Below are positions 1 to 11,799 of a stretch of DNA of 64,000 nt, piece after piece. The DNA comes from Stomoxys calcitrans. Taxonomy: Eukaryota; Arthropoda; Insecta; Diptera; Muscidae. The stretch covers positions 67,620,951-67,684,950 of the forward strand of contig NC_081553.1 of the NCBI RefSeq assembly GCF_963082655.1. Reading direction: 5' to 3'. Numbering within the stretch: the first letter of the stretch is position 1; every line of letters starts with the position of its first letter. The notes beneath the pieces were generated by a model. It made no database searches, had not been told where the DNA came from, and saw only the letters and a program-made list of their open reading frames with translations. The translations under genes were made by a program, and so were the position numbers.

Positions 1-1096
1 GCTTCAAGTCATACTCATATTACATGAAATGCCAGTCAACAGCGATAAGAAGAAAAAAAATTGCATCAAGTCTCCCATCGTATTTACTTTACTTATTGGC
101 CATTCATATTTTGCAAAGTTTAAATTTCAACGTCTTTTTTTTGTTTTTTGCCTTTTTGTCATAAACGCATATTGAAAGTCGCCTTACAATGAGGGGGAAT
201 AATACTCGGGCACCGACCATGTAACTGTAAACTGGAAAGAAAGTGAAATTTATTTTCAAGTTTCGGACAAGAGAAACAATAACACACAAGTTGTTAAAAA
301 GAAGTTACCTGTCGAGCAAAAAGCCAAAAAGAAAAATGGAAAACCAGATTACAACTACCACAGCAAGTAAGAAAATTTTAAGTGATGTCCACGACACTGC
401 GACCGGCCAATGCGCTAACCTACCCTACTTCTTTGGAATTAACTCCAAAGTTGAATGAAATTCAAGTGTGGATGGATGGCTGGATGGCTGGATGGAGTCT
501 TTCGTTAACTACATGGCACTTTGATGAAATTGTTGCGCCTGCGCACTTGAATATAAAAATGCTTTAATGATGCTCTTCATGTCTCAGTTACGATTCCTAA
601 CCTAACGAATATAAAGTGATTTTCTCATGGGAAGGTGTTTGCACAAAACTTGTTAATGATTTTTTTTCTCTTACTTTTATTTAATGAATTTCCTTTGCTG
701 ATGCATGCCATTGTAACGGAAAACTCATAAAGTGAGAGCAAAGCAAAAAAAAAAAACGAATTTCCGATATTTAACAAAACTTAAGATTTTTAGTACTTAA
801 TTAATTTTTCTAAAGCGATTGAAACTTTATCGGAAACAGTCAAAAATGCACCAAGTTGGGCCGCGTCGGGCTATCTTGGATTCTGCTGACAATTTGAACA
901 TTAATAGGTTTGTTTACACAGGGATTATTTTGAAGGAGGCAAAACGGCGAACGAAATGGCTTCAAAGGGCCCGGTAGGCCAAATTAGGGGATCCGTTCAT
1001 ATGGGACCCATATCTATGTAAAGACCCATATGAATCATTTTTAGTATGGGTGAAAAAAGGCAAATCGAAGGAATATTTTACAAGAGAGCCGAAAAA
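1..1096. other. Unassigned AT-rich sequence
   Basis: I see no gene or recognisable transposon here. A short GGAT/GGCT microsatellite lies near 470-500. Near 996-1034 a 10-nt inverted repeat (TTCATATGGG / CCCATATGAA) flanks a 19-nt loop. The short reading frames have no recognisable motif. Confidence 0.5.
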
Positions 1097-2608
1097 ATTT
1101 CAGCATCGTGCTCTTCTTTCAAATACCATTTATTTAAAACTCATATTGCCGTTGGTTTAGGGGAGTTACACGATGAGACGTCCCCCAAACACATGGCCCC
1201 AAAAGAGGTTATCAAATTCGTTTTCAAATCTCAAATACCTTTCATTTGAGCCACATATTGGCATGGTCGACAAATTTTTACCCTTTGGGGGTGTTTTGGG
1301 AAAGGGGTGATTCCCTAAATACATGATCCTAAATTTGGATATCAAATCCGTTTCTACTCCTAAATAGCTTTATATGAGCCCCATATTGCGATGATCACTA
1401 AAAAATTGCTGTTTGTGGGGTATTTTGGGAAAGGGGTAAACCCCCAGAAAATTGGTCCCGAAAGTGGGTATAAATTCTGGCTCTACCGCCAAATACCTTT
1501 CATTTAAGCTCCACATTGACATGGTCGGTAAATATGCCCGATTTAGGGGTGTTTTGGGGATTGGGGTGCAACGTGCTCTATTCTCATACATCTATAAATC
1601 ATTTATTAGCCCCAAAATTGGACATCAAATTAGTTTCCTAATCTCATTTAAACTCCTTATTGCAAAAGTCGCCAAATATGTCCGGTTTGGGGTTAATGGC
1701 CCTAGAAACTCAATTGTCTCAACTCAAATTGTCTGGAGGTTGTTATGGTGGTGGGACGTCCCCTAGACAGTTGGTCACTAATTGAAATATCAGATACGTG
1801 GTCTACTCCCAAATACCTTTAATTTGAGTCCCATATTTCCATAGTCGGCAAACATGACCGACTTGGGGGGTGTTTTGGGGGATGGGCGGCCACTCAGTGA
1901 GTTGGACTTGAAAATATATCGGAAACGTAAAAACCCTCTTATTTGAGCCTCATATTGCAATGGTCAGCAAATACTTCCTATTTGGGTGGTGTTGTGGGGG
2001 TGGGTTGCCCCCATAGACACTTTTCCCGAATATTGATATTAGATTCGCGCTTTACTCCTAAAGACCTTTCATTTGAACCCCATATTGCTATGGTCGTAGA
2101 TTTGTCCCCTTTGGAGGATGTTTTTGGGGAGAAGCGGCCCCCCAAACACTTGGTCCCATATTTGGATATCAGATTCGAATTCTACACTCAAATACTTTTT
2201 ATTTTAGTCACATATTCCCATGGTCAGTAAATAAGTCCTGTTTGGGGTGTGTTTGGGGGAAGGGGTGAACCCCCCAGAAACGTGGTCCCACATTTGGATA
2301 TCAGACTCGTATTCTACTCGCAAATACTTTTATTTGAGTCCCATATTGCCATGGTCGGTAAATATGTCCGATTTGGGGGTGTTATGGGTGTTGGGGTGGT
2401 CCCCCTAGCAGTTGGTACGACAATTGGATATCAGATACGTTTTCTTATCCTAAATACCTATTATTTGAGTCCCATATTATCGTGATTGGTCTAAATATAT
2501 GTTTGGTAGGTTAAAGGATGGGGCATCCCCCTAGGTACCCCATCCGAAATTTGGATACCAAATTTTTATTTTTAGGGTACTATATGAGAGCACACAAAAT
2601 TTCGCTAA
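1097..2608 (-). mobile_element. Helitron family A copy A1, 3'-truncated
   Basis: The interior consists of degenerate units of about 115-165 bp. Each unit has a block like CATTTGAGCCCCATATTGCC, then ATGGTCGGTAAATATGTCC, then a G-rich block (GGGGGTGTTTTGGGG) and TTGGATATCAGATTCG. The same units, on the other strand, make up copies that end in an intact Helitron 3' terminus at 24626, 37896 and 62619, which is why I call this a Helitron. The right edge holds the 5'-proximal sequence; homology stops near 2608, before the TC terminus. The left edge stops short of the CTAG terminus. No coding capacity. Confidence 0.75.
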
Positions 2609-2629
2609 CACCTATTTCCACCTCTTAAG

Positions 2630-3010
2630 GCTTAAATGACTAAGTTGGCAACCCATCGACTCCTGGTACCTTTATATTCCTTAGGCTGTTTACTGTTATT
2701 CTAGCTTGGCGCTATCATTTCAATGCTGTCACCAGGAATTGGTTCGAAGGTACCATCTAAACGATATCATACTGTCGCTTCGAGTATGAAATAGTTCAGC
2801 TGTTGACTTATCGGCTCCTGTTGCCTTATGTTTCTTAAGCATTATGTAAGCACTACAGTCGTCAGCAATCATTATCACGTTATCATCATTATCACGTTAT
2901 CACCAACGGTCTAATCGCCAACGGTCTTAAAGTGAGCAGCTGGTAATCCATCGGCTCTTGCTGCCTAATTATTTTTAAGCTTAGCTACTGCTCTTCTGTT
3001 TAAACGCAAT
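2630..3010 (-). pseudogene. RTE-like reverse transcriptase fragment, triplicated
   Basis: On the minus strand three diverged tandem units, about 140-155 bp apart, each encode a version of an RT fingers motif resembling LKNNKAAGADGLPAELF. The coding cores lie near 2645-2690, 2795-2845 and 2935-2985. The motif is typical of LINE RTs of the RTE type, the clade also suggested by the endonuclease at 20541-21822. Stops and frameshifts interrupt all three units, so nothing functional remains. The triplication is direct observation; the clade is inferred from the motif. Confidence 0.5.
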
Positions 3011-3212
3011 ATGGAGGGTTGAAAGGAATTGCTTTGCTCGAGAGGGTTCATCCTCACGACATTATCCTATAGCCTCCGGTTTCAAACAGCTCATCTTGTG
3101 ATGTTAAGACGATCAGAGTATATGCATATGTGAACGGAATGCCAAGTTTGTATACCTTCTGCTATGACGGAGCGCATGAAAAATCCAAAATACCGATTAA
3201 AAATATTAGTCC

Positions 3213-3470
3213 CACAAATGCAAATTTGCCCATGAACATTACATTAAGGAATAAGGGCGGACTTCTCACATACCACTGAGTGCTGTCCTATTCAAGTTTC
3301 AGCTCAATGATAAGGGGCATCCTTTTTATAGCATTGCGACACCTTTTTTTTAGTGGAGAAGTTTTTACATGGCTGCCATACCAGATGGTACAGTACCTCA
3401 CAAACGTCGCCAGCATTAAGAGGGGATAACCATCACTGAAATTTTTTCTGATATTCTCGCCGCGATCCCA
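3213..3470 (-). mobile_element. tRNA-derived SINE, 5' head truncated
   Basis: The reverse complement matches the body of the full SINE at 16930-17245. It has the segment after the tRNA-like head (GGTGGTTATCCCCTC), the TTGTGAGGTACTGTACC block, the GGAG.CC..TTATCATTGAGC block and the tail GGAATGTTCATGGGCAAA. The tRNA-like head with boxes A and B is missing; homology ends near 3470 at GAGAATATC. It is an old, diverged copy. Confidence 0.75.
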
Positions 3471-3891
3471 CAAATGGCGAATTTATAATACGAATTAGCT
3501 GAAGTTTGGAACACTGAGTGTGGTCTGGACCGATGTCCAGATTTACTACGATTTTCAAAACAAACGGTGGCAATGCTGAGTGATGCGTATTTTTGTGGAC
3601 ACGCATAGAGTAACCTAGAAACCTGAATCTGCTATAAACATTTGTGATCAAAACCCAAGAAGCGGTTGTTACCAGTTTCAAAGTTATCGTAGTAATCTTT
3701 AGATTAGATTAGAACATGAGTTTGAAGCAAAATCCTCATTTACTACAAACTCCATAAACCAAATGAATACAAACAAGTAAAAAGGCGATAAGCTCGGTCG
3801 GGCCAAATTTTGAATACCCACCACCTCGGGTATATATGTAAATCATCTTTCGTCAAAATCCGGCGAAAAATGCATACCTTATGACCCATAG

Positions 3892-4182
3892 AAAATGCAA
3901 ATTTTTCCCATGAACATTCCACTAAGGAACAGGGGCAAACTTCTCACATATCAATGACTGCAGTCCGATTCAAGTTTAAGCTCAATGATAAGGGGCCTCC
4001 TTTTTATAGCCGAGTCCGAACGGTGGGCCGCAGTGCGACACCTCTTTGGAGAGAAGTTTTACATGGCATAGTACTTCACAAATGTTGCCAGCATTAGGAG
4101 GGGAAAACCACCGCTGAAAATTTTATTCTTACCTAACCTCTAACTACTAACTAACTAACCTCTGCGCTACGGTGGCCTCCAA
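3892..4182 (-). mobile_element. SINE nested in DINE-1-like B1a
   Basis: This is a near full-length minus-strand copy of the tRNA-derived SINE. It is flanked by near-identical 10-bp target-site duplications, TGACCCATAG (3882-3891) and TGCCCCATAG (4183-4192). The box A region (CAACCTC TGCGCTACGG read as the complement of TAGCGCAGAGG) is kept at the right end. The box B segment is gone, replaced by a CTAA-rich stretch at about 4135-4160. The host element continues on both sides, so it inserted after B1a did. Confidence 0.85.
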
Positions 4183-4534
4183 TGCCCCATAGCAGCTATA
4201 TCGAAATATGTAAATCGGTCTATATGGCAGCTATATTCAAGTCTGGACCGATCTGGGCCAAATAGAAGAAGGATGTCGAAGGGCCTAACACAACTCACTG
4301 TCCCAAATTTCGGCGACATCAGACAATAAATGCGCCTTTTTTTGGCCCAAAACCTTAAATCGAGAGATCGGTCTATATGTCAGCTATATTCAAATCTGGA
4401 CCGATCTGGGCCAAATTGAAGAAGAATGTCAAGGGGGCTAACACAACTCACTGTCTTCGGATCGGTCTTTATGGGGGCTATATCAGGAAATAGTCCGTAT
4501 AGCCCATCTTCGAACTTAACCTGCTTATGAATAA

Positions 4535-5907
4535 ACATGTAAAAGCGTGCTGAGTTCGGCCGGGTCGAATCTTATATACCCTCCACCATGGATCGCATTT
4601 GTCGAGTTCTTTCCCCGGTATCTCTTCTTAGGCAAAAAATGATATAAGAAAAGATTTGCTCTGCTATTAGAGCGATATCAAGGTATGGTCCGGTTTGGAC
4701 CACAATTATATTATATTGGGTTGCCCAAAAAGTAATTGCGGATTTTTTAAAAGAAAGTAAATGCATTTTTAATAAAACTTAGAATGAACTTTAATCATAT
4801 ATACTTTTTTTACACTTTTTTTCTAAAGCAAGCTAAAAGTAACAGCTGATAACTGTGAAAAAATTTGTCAACGCCGACTATATGAAAAATTCGCAATTAC
4901 TTTTTGGGCAACCCAATTTGTTGGAGACCTGTGTAAAGTGTCAGTCAATTCGAATAACAGTTGCACTCTTTGGGGGCTCAAGAAGTAAAATAGAGAGATC
5001 GATTTATATGGGAGCTGTATCAGGCTATAGACCGATTCAGACCATAATAAACACGTATATTGATGGTCATTAGAGGATCCGTAGTACAAAATTTCAGACA
5101 AATCGGATAATAATTGCGACCTCTAGAGGCTCAAGAAATCAAGATCACAGATTGGTTTATATGGCAGCTATATCAGATTATAAATCGATTTGAACCTTAT
5201 TTGACACCGTTGTTGAAAGTAAGAATAAAATACGTCATGCAAAATTTCAGCCAAATGGATAGGAATTGCGCCCTCTAGAAGCTCAAGTAGTCAAGTCCCC
5301 AGATCGGTTTATATGGCAGCTATATCAGGTTATGGACCAATTTGAGCCATACTTGGCACAGTTGTTGGATATCATAATAAAATACTACGTGCAAAAATTC
5401 ATTAAAATCCGATAAGAATTGCGCCCTCTAGATGCTCAAGAAGTCAAGACCCAAGATCGGTTTATATGGTAGCTAACCAGGTTATGGACCAATTTGAACC
5501 ATACTTGGCACAGTTGTTGGATATCATAATAAAATACTTCGTGCAAAATTTCATTCCAATCGGATAAGAATTGCGCACTCTAGAGGCTCAAGAAGTCAAG
5601 ACCCAAGATCGGTTTATACGGCAGCTATATTAAAACATGGACCGATGTGGCCCATTTACAATACCAACTGACCTACACTAATAAGAAGTATTTGTGCAAT
5701 TTCAAGCGGCTAGCTTTACTCCTTCCGAAGATAGCGTGCTTTCGACAGACAGGTCGGACGGACAGACGGACATGGCTACATCGACATAAAATGTCGCGAC
5801 GATCAAGAATATATATACTTTATGGGGTCTCAGACGAATATTTCGAGTAGTTACAAACACAATGACGAAATTAGTATACCCCCCATCCTATGGTGGAGGG
5901 TATAAAA
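4535..5907 (+). mobile_element. DINE-1-like element B2a, nested in B1a
   Basis: The head resembles ACAAGTAAAAGCGTGC and is followed by TATATACCCTCCACCATGG; the tail ends CCTATGGTGGAGGGTATAAAA. The head and tail blocks TATACCCTCCACCA and TGGTGGAGGGTATA are inverted copies, the subterminal repeats expected of DINE-1 relatives. The interior has about 150-bp units (GATCGGTTTATATGGCAGCT ... TGGACCAATTTGAACC). A GGACGGACAGACGGAC-type microsatellite and the GATCAAGAATATATATAC block precede the end. B1a sequence GCTTATG.A / AAGAATCTGTGCAAAA flanks it, so both boundaries are well defined. It contains a mariner MITE (4716-4916). Confidence 0.85.
4716..4916. mobile_element. Mariner-type MITE, copy 1 (internally deleted)
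   Basis: Terminal inverted repeats start TTGGGTTGCCCAAAAAGTAA and end with its complement. TA precedes the left end. Compared with the 236-bp copy at 42257-42492 it lacks about 36 bp after CAGCTGATAACTG, with CTG microhomology at the junction. The uninterrupted B2b element has the same host sequence near 31217-31232, which acts as an empty site. It has no coding capacity and would need a transposase supplied in trans. Confidence 0.85.
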
Positions 5908-6104
5908 AAGAATCTGTGCAAAATTTCAGCTCAATATCTCTATTTTTTAAGACTTTAGCGTGATTTCAACAGACAGAGGGATAGACATGGCTAGATCTTC
6001 TCAGATTTTTACGCTGATCAAGAATATATATACTTTATAGGGTCGGAAATGGATATTTCGATGTGTTTTTATACTCATCATCCTTCGATGGTGGGTATAA
6101 AAAA

Positions 6105-7250
6105 AAACTTTCTTGACAATATTAATTTGACACATATTTGACTGCAGGTTAAGATTACAATAATAAAACCAGAGAATGCACTTTTTCTTGTGTACTTCAA
6201 AGGATTCTGTTTTCCACTACTCGTAAGGCAAAATCTGTCATTGGCTTTATTATTTTTCCATACCGAAAAGCTTTTAAGAAAATGTTTATCAATAACACAC
6301 GCACAATGCTATTTTTTTTGCATATGGATATGAACACATGTTGAAGTTAATTTCCTTTCTTCGCATTGAGCCTTTGGAAAAACTTCACTCAACGGCTTCG
6401 CTTCAGAAAGCCATCAAAGGGATCACAATGACATTTATTATTATAGTGTCTGTTGCCAGTTAAAAACATCACTCGGCAAAAGGAAAAACCAAATTCACTT
6501 TCATATAAATTCGTTGTAACTCTTGTTCAAGTTTATCTCACGCTTCCCACCGCCGACAACTAAAAGCCTAAAGTTCAACGTGCGGTGCCGCGCAGACATG
6601 TGATAAAGCCTTTTCCTGTGGATGGCCATAGCATTAACAGAGATGGAGAAAAGCGAAAAATGAAAAGAAAACAATAACAACTGGTACAGTGCATTTAAGC
6701 CAAAACCAGTTTGCAGGCAAAAATTTCCATAGCAATATATGTGCGAATGTTTAATCATGATCAAATTCAAAATGGTTTTTTTTTCATACATTTTAATAAA
6801 TATGCGAGATGGAGATGTGGGGAGGGAGTCTTTGGACCATGGACCATAAACGGAAAAAGAAAAAAGAAATCCAATTTTTGGAGATTTTAGAAAATTTAAT
6901 TTCTAGGATATATTCCTTTATCATAGGTTAGGTTAGGTTTAAGTTGCTGTATGCAAATACTCCATTGAGATGGGACAGGACCCCTTAATGGTAAAGAATT
7001 TTGAATAAATGCTAAAACATGTTGAGATCGAAGTAGGGAAAACACAAGTCACCCTATTGTGTATTGCTGAAACATAGCATTAGACAATACTTAAGTAAAG
7101 GGTGATTTACTTTTTACTTTACTTTACTATAGGAAAAGTTTTTCACAAAAAAACAAAACAAATAAAATTCAGAAAAATTCATGAAATCTTTATTTGAATC
7201 GATCGATGTTATCCATCAATATGTTATCCATCAAAAATGGGTTGATGAAA
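6105..7250. other. Unassigned sequence
   Basis: I see no gene. GGTTAGGTTAGG at about 6925-6938 resembles the 3' ends of the LINEs at 27015 and 42656, so a decayed LINE 3' end may lie just to the right. AAAGGGTGATTTACTTT at about 7100 resembles the terminus of the element at 49057-49663, but no partner end was found nearby. Confidence 0.4.
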
Positions 7251-7254
7251 ATAT

Positions 7255-7610
7255 TTCAACTAAACTCGCCTGTGATGGCCACTGCATACAGTCTCCAATA
7301 TATCATTGAGGTAATCAGAATCAATGGTAATGTTATGTCTATAGATGTAACTAACTGACGCTCTCCTATTATTGAACCTGAGATCAATGAAAATATACTC
7401 GATCCCATCACCAGTATTCGATCCTAGACGAAATTTTGGTTTAAGAATGTTCCTTGCGAAAATTGCAACAACTTCACCAAGTCTTTCCCTGTCAGATCGA
7501 AATGCAGAATAACTCTTCATTCCAATAAAAGTGTCGGGTATTGATGGATTGAGCCATGTATCTGTAATACCTACAACATCAATACATCATCAATATATTA
7601 AGTATACTCT
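7255..7610 (-). pseudogene. LINE endonuclease (EEP) fragment
   Basis: The minus strand has a 5' part resembling GITDTWLNPSIPDTFIGM, then an 86-codon open frame (7260-7520) with SAFRSDRERLGEVVAIFARN and YIFIDLRFNNRRASVSYIYR. The order (T.TWL, then a RSDR..GGGVAIF-like block, then a Y.SVIYR-like strand) is that of the apurinic-type endonuclease of Jockey/I-type LINEs. The later catalytic GDFN and SDH motifs are absent, so the domain is truncated. The clade is uncertain. Confidence 0.55.
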
Positions 7611-7679
7611 GAACATGAATATGGCAAATTTTTAATCCTCTTGTTAATATTGCTGATGTTCTTATTCATTATTAACGGC

Positions 7680-7990
7680 GTACCTCTTTACTAGGAAATA
7701 AACATCCGATCATATTTCTACAAAATCCAATTTTTCTTTGAATAGCGAATAACATCACTTATTGTAATACCCTTTATTGGAAATCTGTTCTGCATAACCT
7801 TTGATTCTTATTCTTATGGTTTATGTTTCCATTACAAACGCCATACTTTCCTCTTTAGTATGAAATAAACATCCGATCATTTATCTAAAAAATTTTAATT
7901 TTTTTGAAAACCGAAATAACACCTCTTATTGGAAACCACTTTACTTGTAATCTGTTGTGCATAACTTTTGGTTTAAGATTTTTTTCTGCA
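7680..7990. repeat. Two-copy direct repeat, about 165-bp period
   Basis: Two diverged copies share GAAATAAACATCCGATCAT (about 7698 and 7861), then an A/T-rich stretch, an ACACCTCTTATTG-like block and AATCTGTTGTGCATAAC (about 7780 and 7938). The unit has no recognised coding content and no sign of further copies in the window. Confidence 0.6.
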
Positions 7991-7994
7991 TGCA

Positions 7995-9423
7995 ATATTA
8001 TTATATTTACGGCAACCAAAGTTCCTTTGGAGAATTTATTTTAATAAAATAAAGAAATGTCTGATTTTCCAATTATAAAATTACAGTTTACCACACGCTT
8101 GCAATACTCTCCTTTCCTACAAGGAAAACCATGCGTTGCAAACATTGCAAAATAGCTGGCAAATGTTGTAAACTGGCTGCACAGTATTGGGCATTAAATT
8201 AATGAATCACCGAAGTTCATTAAAACAGGAATGGTGCACATTCCACTTGGTAAGTGAGCTGCCTGTTGAACGTATCTCAATATCGCCATCACCGTTGAGG
8301 ATGAGGATGGCTGGAAGGAATACAAAAAGGCGTGCGAAAGTGAAAGTTTCTGTAGTGGAATGTTTTGGGTGCGTTCATGAATTTCGACAGATGCGTATGA
8401 TTTTATTATGCCTTAATCTCTGATAGTGCCCAAGTGCTGTTACGAAACCATTTCATCCGTTTCGGACAATGTAGCAATGGGAGAATTCAAAAGAAATGCC
8501 ATGAGGATAAAACAATATCGAATAAATAACTACTTAAACTTGTCCATCAAATTGGTAACAACACCATGAGACAGACCGGCATTTTTGCCTAAGGGCAGAT
8601 GGTGCGAAAATTAAAATTCTTTGGCAATTTTAATATTGAAGGCATTTTTGATGGTTGATAAATTACAGAATACGGATTTCGGTAAGTAATCATGTAAGAG
8701 AGCCATCATATTTTATGCAGGCGAAAAAATGGTTTTACAGGCGACCAACGGTTTTAGACGATAGTTATTTTTCAGTAGTTGCACTATTTCGAAGCGTTTT
8801 AGACCACATATATAGCCCCAATCCGGGGTACTTCTCTATGAGATGTATAACTAAAGCAAACTGAAGGGGACCGCGTTTGACACAGCTGTTTGAAGGCCAA
8901 CTATTACACTCTGTTTCAAAATTCAATCACATCGGAGAAATTTTTTGAGATAATGGTGTAGTAGTAAAAATTTTATATTATCATATTAACGTCATAAAAT
9001 TGGCTAACACAGGTATTACTTAAAAAATCAAAATAACCCAGAATATACCCTCAAAACTTAGGAGAACTTTTATCTATAATCTACTGTCCAATTAAATTTT
9101 AATTCAACCTTAATAAAAAGTGTATCAAATGTTTAACCAAATATGGAAATTAAAGATTCTTACAATATATCACACTTGGGTCGATTTATTAATATTAACA
9201 TATTTTTTTATCACAATTCTATTATTTTTTAAAGAACTAATGAAATAATTCGAAAAAAATAAACTAACAAAATAATCGTAAAAAAACTTACCTTACAGCG
9301 GGATTAAGCCAATGTCCCATCACCTGGAATATAAAACGAAAAAGTTATTTAAAACCTATAACCGGCGCAATATAATTATGAAAATTTTATTTCCTAATGG
9401 ATTGTCGAAGTTAAGATGGCAAT
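7995..9423. other. Unassigned AT-rich sequence
   Basis: I see no recognisable coding or mobile-element signature. The frames at 8187-8423 and 8655-8864 show no motif or low-complexity pattern that I recognise and are most likely chance ORFs. Confidence 0.4.
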
Positions 9424-11080
9424 AACGAGTAAAAATGCCTTAAGTTCGATCGGGCCGAACTTTGGAAACCCACCACCTCAGGTATAGATGTAAACCATCT
9501 TTCATCATAAGCCGGTGAAAAATGCATAATTTAAGCCCCATAGTAATTTCATCGAAATGTGGTCCAATTTGTACCGAATTCGACACGGTAATTGAGTGGT
9601 CTAATAAGTACAAGTCATTGTTCAATTGTGCAGGACAAAATATTGGTCTTTTTGGTAGCCATATCCCAATAACGACCGATATCAACCATGGATGTCGAAA
9701 AGCCTAACATAAGTCACTGTAACAAATTTAATCGAAATCGGAATATAAATGTGCCTTTTATGAGTCCAAAACCTTTAATCGAGAGATCGGTTTATATGGC
9801 AGCTATATCCAAATCTGAACCGATCTAGGCCAAATTGAAGAAGGTTGTTGAAGGCCCCAACACAACTTACTGTCCCAAATTTCGGTGAAATCGGATAATA
9901 AATGCGCCTTTTATGGGCCCAAAACCTTAAATCGAGAGGTCGGTCTATATGGCAGCTATATCCAAATCTGGACCAGTCTAGGCCAAATTGAAGAGGGATG
10001 TCCAAGGTCCCAACAAAACTAACTGTACCAAATTTCAGCGAAATCGGATTATAAATGTGCCTTTTATGGGTTCAAGACCTTAAATCGAGAGATCGGTCTA
10101 TATGGCAGCTATATCCAAATCTGCACCGGTCTAGGCCAAATTAAAGAGGGATGTCCAAGGTCCCAACAAAACTCACTGTCCCAAATTTCGGCGAAATCGG
10201 AGAATAAATGCGCCTTTTATGGGCCCAAGACCTTAAACCGAAAGGTCGGTCTATACGATAGCTATATTCAAATCTGGACCGATCTGGGCCAAAATGCAGA
10301 AAGTTTGTCAAAGAGCCAAACGCAACTCACTGTCCTAAATTTTGGCGAAATCGGGCAAAAATAGGCGCTTTGTATGGGCCCAAATCCTTGAATCGAGAGA
10401 TTGGTCTATATGGCAGCTATATTCAAATCTGGACTGATCTAGGCCAAATCGAAGAAGGATATGGAAGGGCCTAACACAACTCACTGTCCTAAATTTCGGC
10501 GAAAGCGTACAATAAAACCTACTTTTATGGGCCCAAGACCTTAAATCGAGATGTCGCTCTATATGGCAGATATATCCAAATCAGGACCGATCTTGGTCAA
10601 ATTGCAGAAAGTTGTCGAATAGCCCAACGCAACTCACTGTCCCAAATTTCGGCGAAATCAGACAATAAATGCGCCTTTTATGGGCCCAAGATCATAAATC
10701 GAGAGATCGGTCTATATGGACCGATGTAGGCCAAATTGAAGAAGGATGCCGAAGGGCCTAACACAACTCACTGTTCTAAATTTCGGCGAAATAGTACAAT
10801 AAATGCGCCTTCAATGGGCCTAAAACCCTAAATCGGCGGATCGGTCTATATGCGGACTATATAAAAATATAATCCGATATATTGTAGTATCTTCGAACTT
10901 AACCTGCTTGTGGACAAAAAAAAAGAGTCTGTGCAAAGTTTCACCCCAATATCTCTATTATTAAAGACTGTAGCGTGATTGCAACAGACAGGCGGATGGA
11001 CACGGCTAGATCGTCTTAGATTTTTACGCTGATCAAGAATAAATATATTTTAAAGGGTCGGAAATGGATATTTCGATGTA
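9424..11080 (+). mobile_element. DINE-1-like element B1b, 3' end lost
   Basis: The head ACGAGTAAAAATGCCTTAAG is followed by GGGCCGAACTTTGG and CCCACCACCTC. The interior has about seven units of roughly 152 bp, each with GAGAGATCGGTCTATATGGC, CCAAATCTGGACCGATCT and CCCAAATTTCGGCGAAATCG. The tail block has TTTACGCTGATCAAGAATA and GGGTCGGAAATGGATATTTC. The last part ending GGTGGGTATAA is missing: at 11081 the sequence passes directly into an RTE endonuclease fragment. No coding capacity. Confidence 0.85.
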
Positions 11081-11330
11081 TTCAGTGATGGCCTCACATC
11101 CACGGGAGTAAAGCTTGAGACAAGTTGTTTCAGCCAAATTCATGCCTCGTGTTCCTGTAAGGCGGTAATATCTGCCTTGTACTTCTTCAATATATCCGCC
11201 AGCGCGTATACTGCATCTTCTCTATAGAGAGGTGCAGGAGCAGATTCGCAAATCATGGTACTTTAAGATCCGACGCTTAGCTCTAGCCGCCCCTTACCTG
11301 GGCACAGATGCTGATGTTGGCCATTGGTTA
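11081..11330 (-). pseudogene. RTE endonuclease fragment
   Basis: The minus strand matches parts of the RTE endonuclease region at 20541-21822: the segment encoding a sequence like LADILKKYKADITALQ, the following CHNTRHEFG segment and the FTPVD segment. Several internal blocks are missing compared with that locus. It ends near 11330, in the CATCAGCATCTG segment also seen at 21670. It is a short dead copy that replaced the 3' end of the preceding DINE-1-like element. Confidence 0.6.
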
Positions 11331-11389
11331 TTTGAAGATGCCAATAACTCGCCTTGTCATATATTTTAATAATTTTTTTCCATTTTCTC

Positions 11390-11740
11390 CCACTTTGCAG
11401 CATTCTCAGTAGTATAATGAGTGTTCCACATCGTCTGCAACTTCTAGCTCCTCATAAATGCACTTAATAGATGATCATTTGATGATCTGGAAGTAATCAT
11501 GTGCTGTCAACATCCGTGTGGCAAAATAATTGACGTCGCCGTGTTTCCTACCTCTTCACGTCGGTACATCGGATTTTAGTCGTTGCGTCCTCCTAACCAT
11601 GTTGTCATCCGGCCAACTTTGTTGCCATCTCTCGATAGTATCCTGTGGTAGAGCCGTGTATGACCCGTTAGAATTTCACTCTGGGTGCTGTACTTCGCGG
11701 AGTATAGCCTGGCGCTCTACTTGCCCTTTGTGACTATAGA
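11390..11740 (-). pseudogene. R1-like LINE pol C-terminus fragment
   Basis: The minus-strand translation includes RWQQSWPDDNMVRRTQRL, then HGDVNYFATRMLTAHDYFQ and a later EELEVADDVEHSLYY. This matches the layout of the C-terminal region of R1-clade pol proteins, where a W.RL.P..W..R.HGEV.Y...Q...GHG.F block precedes a Cys/His motif ending in a DDAEHT-like sequence. Frame changes and stops are present. It sits in inverted orientation beside an R1-like RT piece at 11800-12060. Confidence 0.55.
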
Positions 11741-11799
11741 AACCATTCTTGCGATGGTGTGTGCTCCACCACTGCCCGGTACGACAATAGAGGGTTGCT

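Larger units (their letters stand above)
3773..6100 (+). mobile_element. DINE-1-like element B1a, hosting nested insertions
   Basis: The head ACAAGTAAAAAGGCG is followed by GGGCCAAATTTTGAATACCCACCACC. The interior has about two units containing GATCGGTCTATATG and GGACCGATCTGGGCC. The tail (5908-6100) contains TTTACGCTGATCAAGAATA, TATACTTTATAGGGTCGG and terminal GGTGGGTATAA. The tail blocks match conserved blocks of Drosophila INE-1/DINE-1, a Helentron-related non-autonomous element. A SINE (3892-4182) and a B2 element (4535-5907) interrupt it, and the host sequence resumes cleanly after each. It has no coding capacity. Confidence 0.85.
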
